Below the pieces are notes generated by a model. It was not told the DNA's origin and made no database searches. It saw only the letters and a list, made by a program, of their open reading frames with translations. This document shows positions 62,706-64,000 of a DNA stretch of 64,000 nt, piece by piece. Within the stretch, counting starts at the first letter, position 1. Every line of letters begins with the position of its first letter. Where the stretch lies: NCBI RefSeq assembly GCF_900115675.1, contig NZ_FOXI01000009.1:36785-100784 (forward strand). The letters run 5' to 3'. The position numbers and the translations under genes were made by a program. The DNA comes from Halolamina pelagica. Its GTDB lineage: Archaea; Halobacteriota; Halobacteria; Halobacteriales; Haloferacaceae.

Positions 62706-63341
62706 CTACTCCGCTGGCTCCCAGTCGAGGTAGTCGGCCGCCTCCTCGTCGGACACCTGCCCGAACTCCCGGTAGTGGGCGCCGACCGCGCCGAACCGTT
62801 CCGGCTCCTCGACGGCCACCACCTCGTCGGCCTCGCTCGCCAGATCGGCCAGCGACTCGGGCGGACCGACCGGGACCGCGAGGACGACTCGCTCGGCGTC
62901 CGCGTCGGTGACTTGGCGGAGACAGGCCCGCGCGGTGGCGCCGGTCGCGACGCCGTCGTCGACGATCACGACGGTCTCGCCCGCCATCTCGGGGGCGGAC
63001 CGGCCGTCGCGGTAGGTCTCGGTCTTCTCGCGGGCGGTTTCGGCTGCGCGCTTCCGCTCCGTTTCAAGGTACTCCGATTCGATGTCGTACCGCTCGACAA
63101 CGTCGTCGTCGACCCAGGCGCTCCCGTCGCTCGCGGCGGCGCCGATGGCGAGCTCGGGGTTGCCGGGCATCCCCATCTTCTTCGCGGCGACGATGTCCAG
63201 CGGTACGTTCAGCCGTTCGGCGACCGGACGGGCTACCGGCAGCCCACCCCGCGGGATGCCGAGCACGAGGTCCGCGTCCGGGACGCGCTCGGCGACCAGA
63301 TCTGCGAGCTGTCGGCCCGCGTCGTGACGGTTCTGGAACAT
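62706..63341 (-). CDS. PRTase-family protein (COG1926-like)
   Basis: The 211-residue protein has a phosphoribosyltransferase fold: GIPRGGLPVARPVAERLNVP near 32-51, VVIVDDGVATGATARACL near 123-140 (the PRPP-binding Asp-Asp followed by T-G-x-T), and LAVPVGPPESLADLASEAD. ATG at 63339-63341 gives MFQNRHDAGRQLADL, the family start. COG1926 members differ from known purine or pyrimidine enzymes; the substrate is unknown. It converges with the dienelactone-hydrolase gene. An IS6-type transposase gene ends 54 bases upstream of its start. Confidence 0.9.
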   Translation of the reverse strand: MFQNRHDAGRQLADLVAERVPDADLVLGIPRGGLPVARPVAERLNVPLDIVAAKKMGMPGNPELAIGAAASDGSAWVDDDVVERYDIESEYLETERKRAAETAREKTETYRDGRSAPEMAGETVVIVDDGVATGATARACLRQVTDADAERVVLAVPVGPPESLADLASEADEVVAVEEPERFGAVGAHYREFGQVSDEEAADYLDWEPAE

Positions 63342-63395
63342 GATCGGGGGTTCGGGCGGGATCGGCATAAAGTCCGGTCGTGCGGTCGTGTTAAC

Positions 63396-64000
63396 TTAGG
63401 CATGGTTCCACCAGACGGCGTGGGCTTGTAACCACGTTTCAGCAGTTGCTGGATCGACGTGGCTGAAACAGTTTGAAAATGAAGATGTTCTGCGTTCTAC
63501 TTCTCTGAAAACACGTTCGACTGCGTTTCTGAAGCCGTGTTGCTGGACGCGGTAACTGAGTCTTTCTCGGCGGAGTCCACCGATCAGATCGTCAGCGTTA
63601 TCGACGAGAAACACGGCGTCTTTGACGTCGTGTTTCTCGGCTAACTCGGTCAGAAATTCACGAGCAATCGAGATTGTATACGTCGGGAACAGCCGTATAT
63701 GCAGGAACTTGTTCGTCTCTGGATCGACAGCGGCGTACAGCCAATACTGCTCGTCGTTGATTCGGATCGACTTCTGATCGACCGCAACCCGAACCGGACG
63801 TTCACCAGCAGATGGCTGTAGATCGGCTTTCTGCACCCAGTTGTGCACAGCGACGCGACTCCGTTCGACACCCAAATCCTCAAGAAGCGTAACTGTATTC
63901 GAAAGTGACAGTCCCGCAAGATGGTACCGAATACCCTTTTCAATGATCTCGCGGGGTGTCCGCTCTCGCTCCACAAAATCCAAGTCGATCCACTCGGTAG
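63396..64000 (-). mobile_element. IS6-family insertion sequence transposase (partial at window edge)
   Basis: A frame of at least 201 residues, open at the right edge, is a haloarchaeal IS6-type DDE transposase. Conserved blocks are LAGLSLSNTVTLLEDLGVER, VAVHNWVQKADLQPS, VDQKSIRINDEQYWLYAAVD, DAVFLVDNADDL and HGFRNAVERVFREVERRTSS. The catalytic triad reads as D (in VDQK), D (in FLVD) and E (in VFREVE). Only the first residues lie outside. No terminal inverted repeat could be placed with confidence near 63342-63395. The DNA is less GC-rich than the core. Because TAA ends at 63396, the element edge lies between there and the start of the neighbouring gene. Confidence 0.9.

Overview
The window is chromosomal DNA from an extremely halophilic archaeon (class Halobacteria). 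The proteins are strongly acidic, codon use is GC-rich, and there are many genes of haloarchaeal type: RadA, a tandem histone, PspAB, DUF5784/5786/5806/6757-like proteins, a SAMP-like ubiquitin-fold protein, Tat-dependent lipoproteins and leaderless promoters. Order or genus cannot be fixed from the sequence alone. A Haloferacales-type genome is a reasonable guess, no more.

Region 1 (1-3567) is accessory DNA. The first 2.6 kb is visibly poorer in GC than the rest. It holds a truncated CxxC protein, a 43-residue zinc-ribbon protein, a small orphan protein and an AlbA_2 (Schlafen-type) protein. It stops at the 3' end of an intron-containing elongator tRNA-Met gene. A homing-endonuclease-like gene follows, then a tRNA-Asn gene whose 3' end marks the return to core composition. 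tRNA 3' ends are classical archaeal integration sites, so this reads as the edge of one or two integrated elements.

Region 2 (3568-28343) is mostly housekeeping: CCA-adding enzyme, a histone and a histone-deacetylase-family gene overlapping as TAATG, tRNA-Arg, PspAB, RadA, PHP phosphoesterase, DedA, HemB, two universal stress proteins with a GNAT acetyltransferase between them, M29 aminopeptidase, an amidohydrolase, 6-phosphogluconate dehydrogenase, an ABC-2 exporter, UvrC, a CPBP protease and malate dehydrogenase.

Region 3 (28488-36229) is a catabolic block of co-directional genes. It starts with a tartrate/D-malate/isopropylmalate-type dehydrogenase. After a short AT-rich gap carrying stacked palindromes come a complete CUT1-like ABC importer (binding protein, two permeases, ATPase), a type III CoA-transferase and a D-2-hydroxyacid dehydrogenase. 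I infer uptake and CoA-dependent breakdown of a hydroxy-acid or sugar-acid. The substrate is unknown, and this is the best candidate for an undescribed pathway.

Region 4 (36259-60275) is mixed: HIT hydrolase, NSS transporter, CDF exporter, carotenoid oxygenase, e-MtaB, two divergent dipeptide-type permeases without partners, a DUF389 protein, PQQ propeller lipoprotein, DeoC and uridine phosphorylase (nucleoside breakdown), an HPP-USP fusion, a K+ channel facing two RCK_C-type membrane proteins, a SAMP-like protein, nicotinate phosphoribosyltransferase, a Rieske protein without cytochrome b, and a YVTN propeller.

Region 5 (60406-64000) holds a small stress-like module: DUF2267-like protein, erythromycin-esterase homologue, dienelactone-hydrolase-like protein and a convergent phosphoribosyltransferase. 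An IS6-family transposase runs off the right edge directly behind it.
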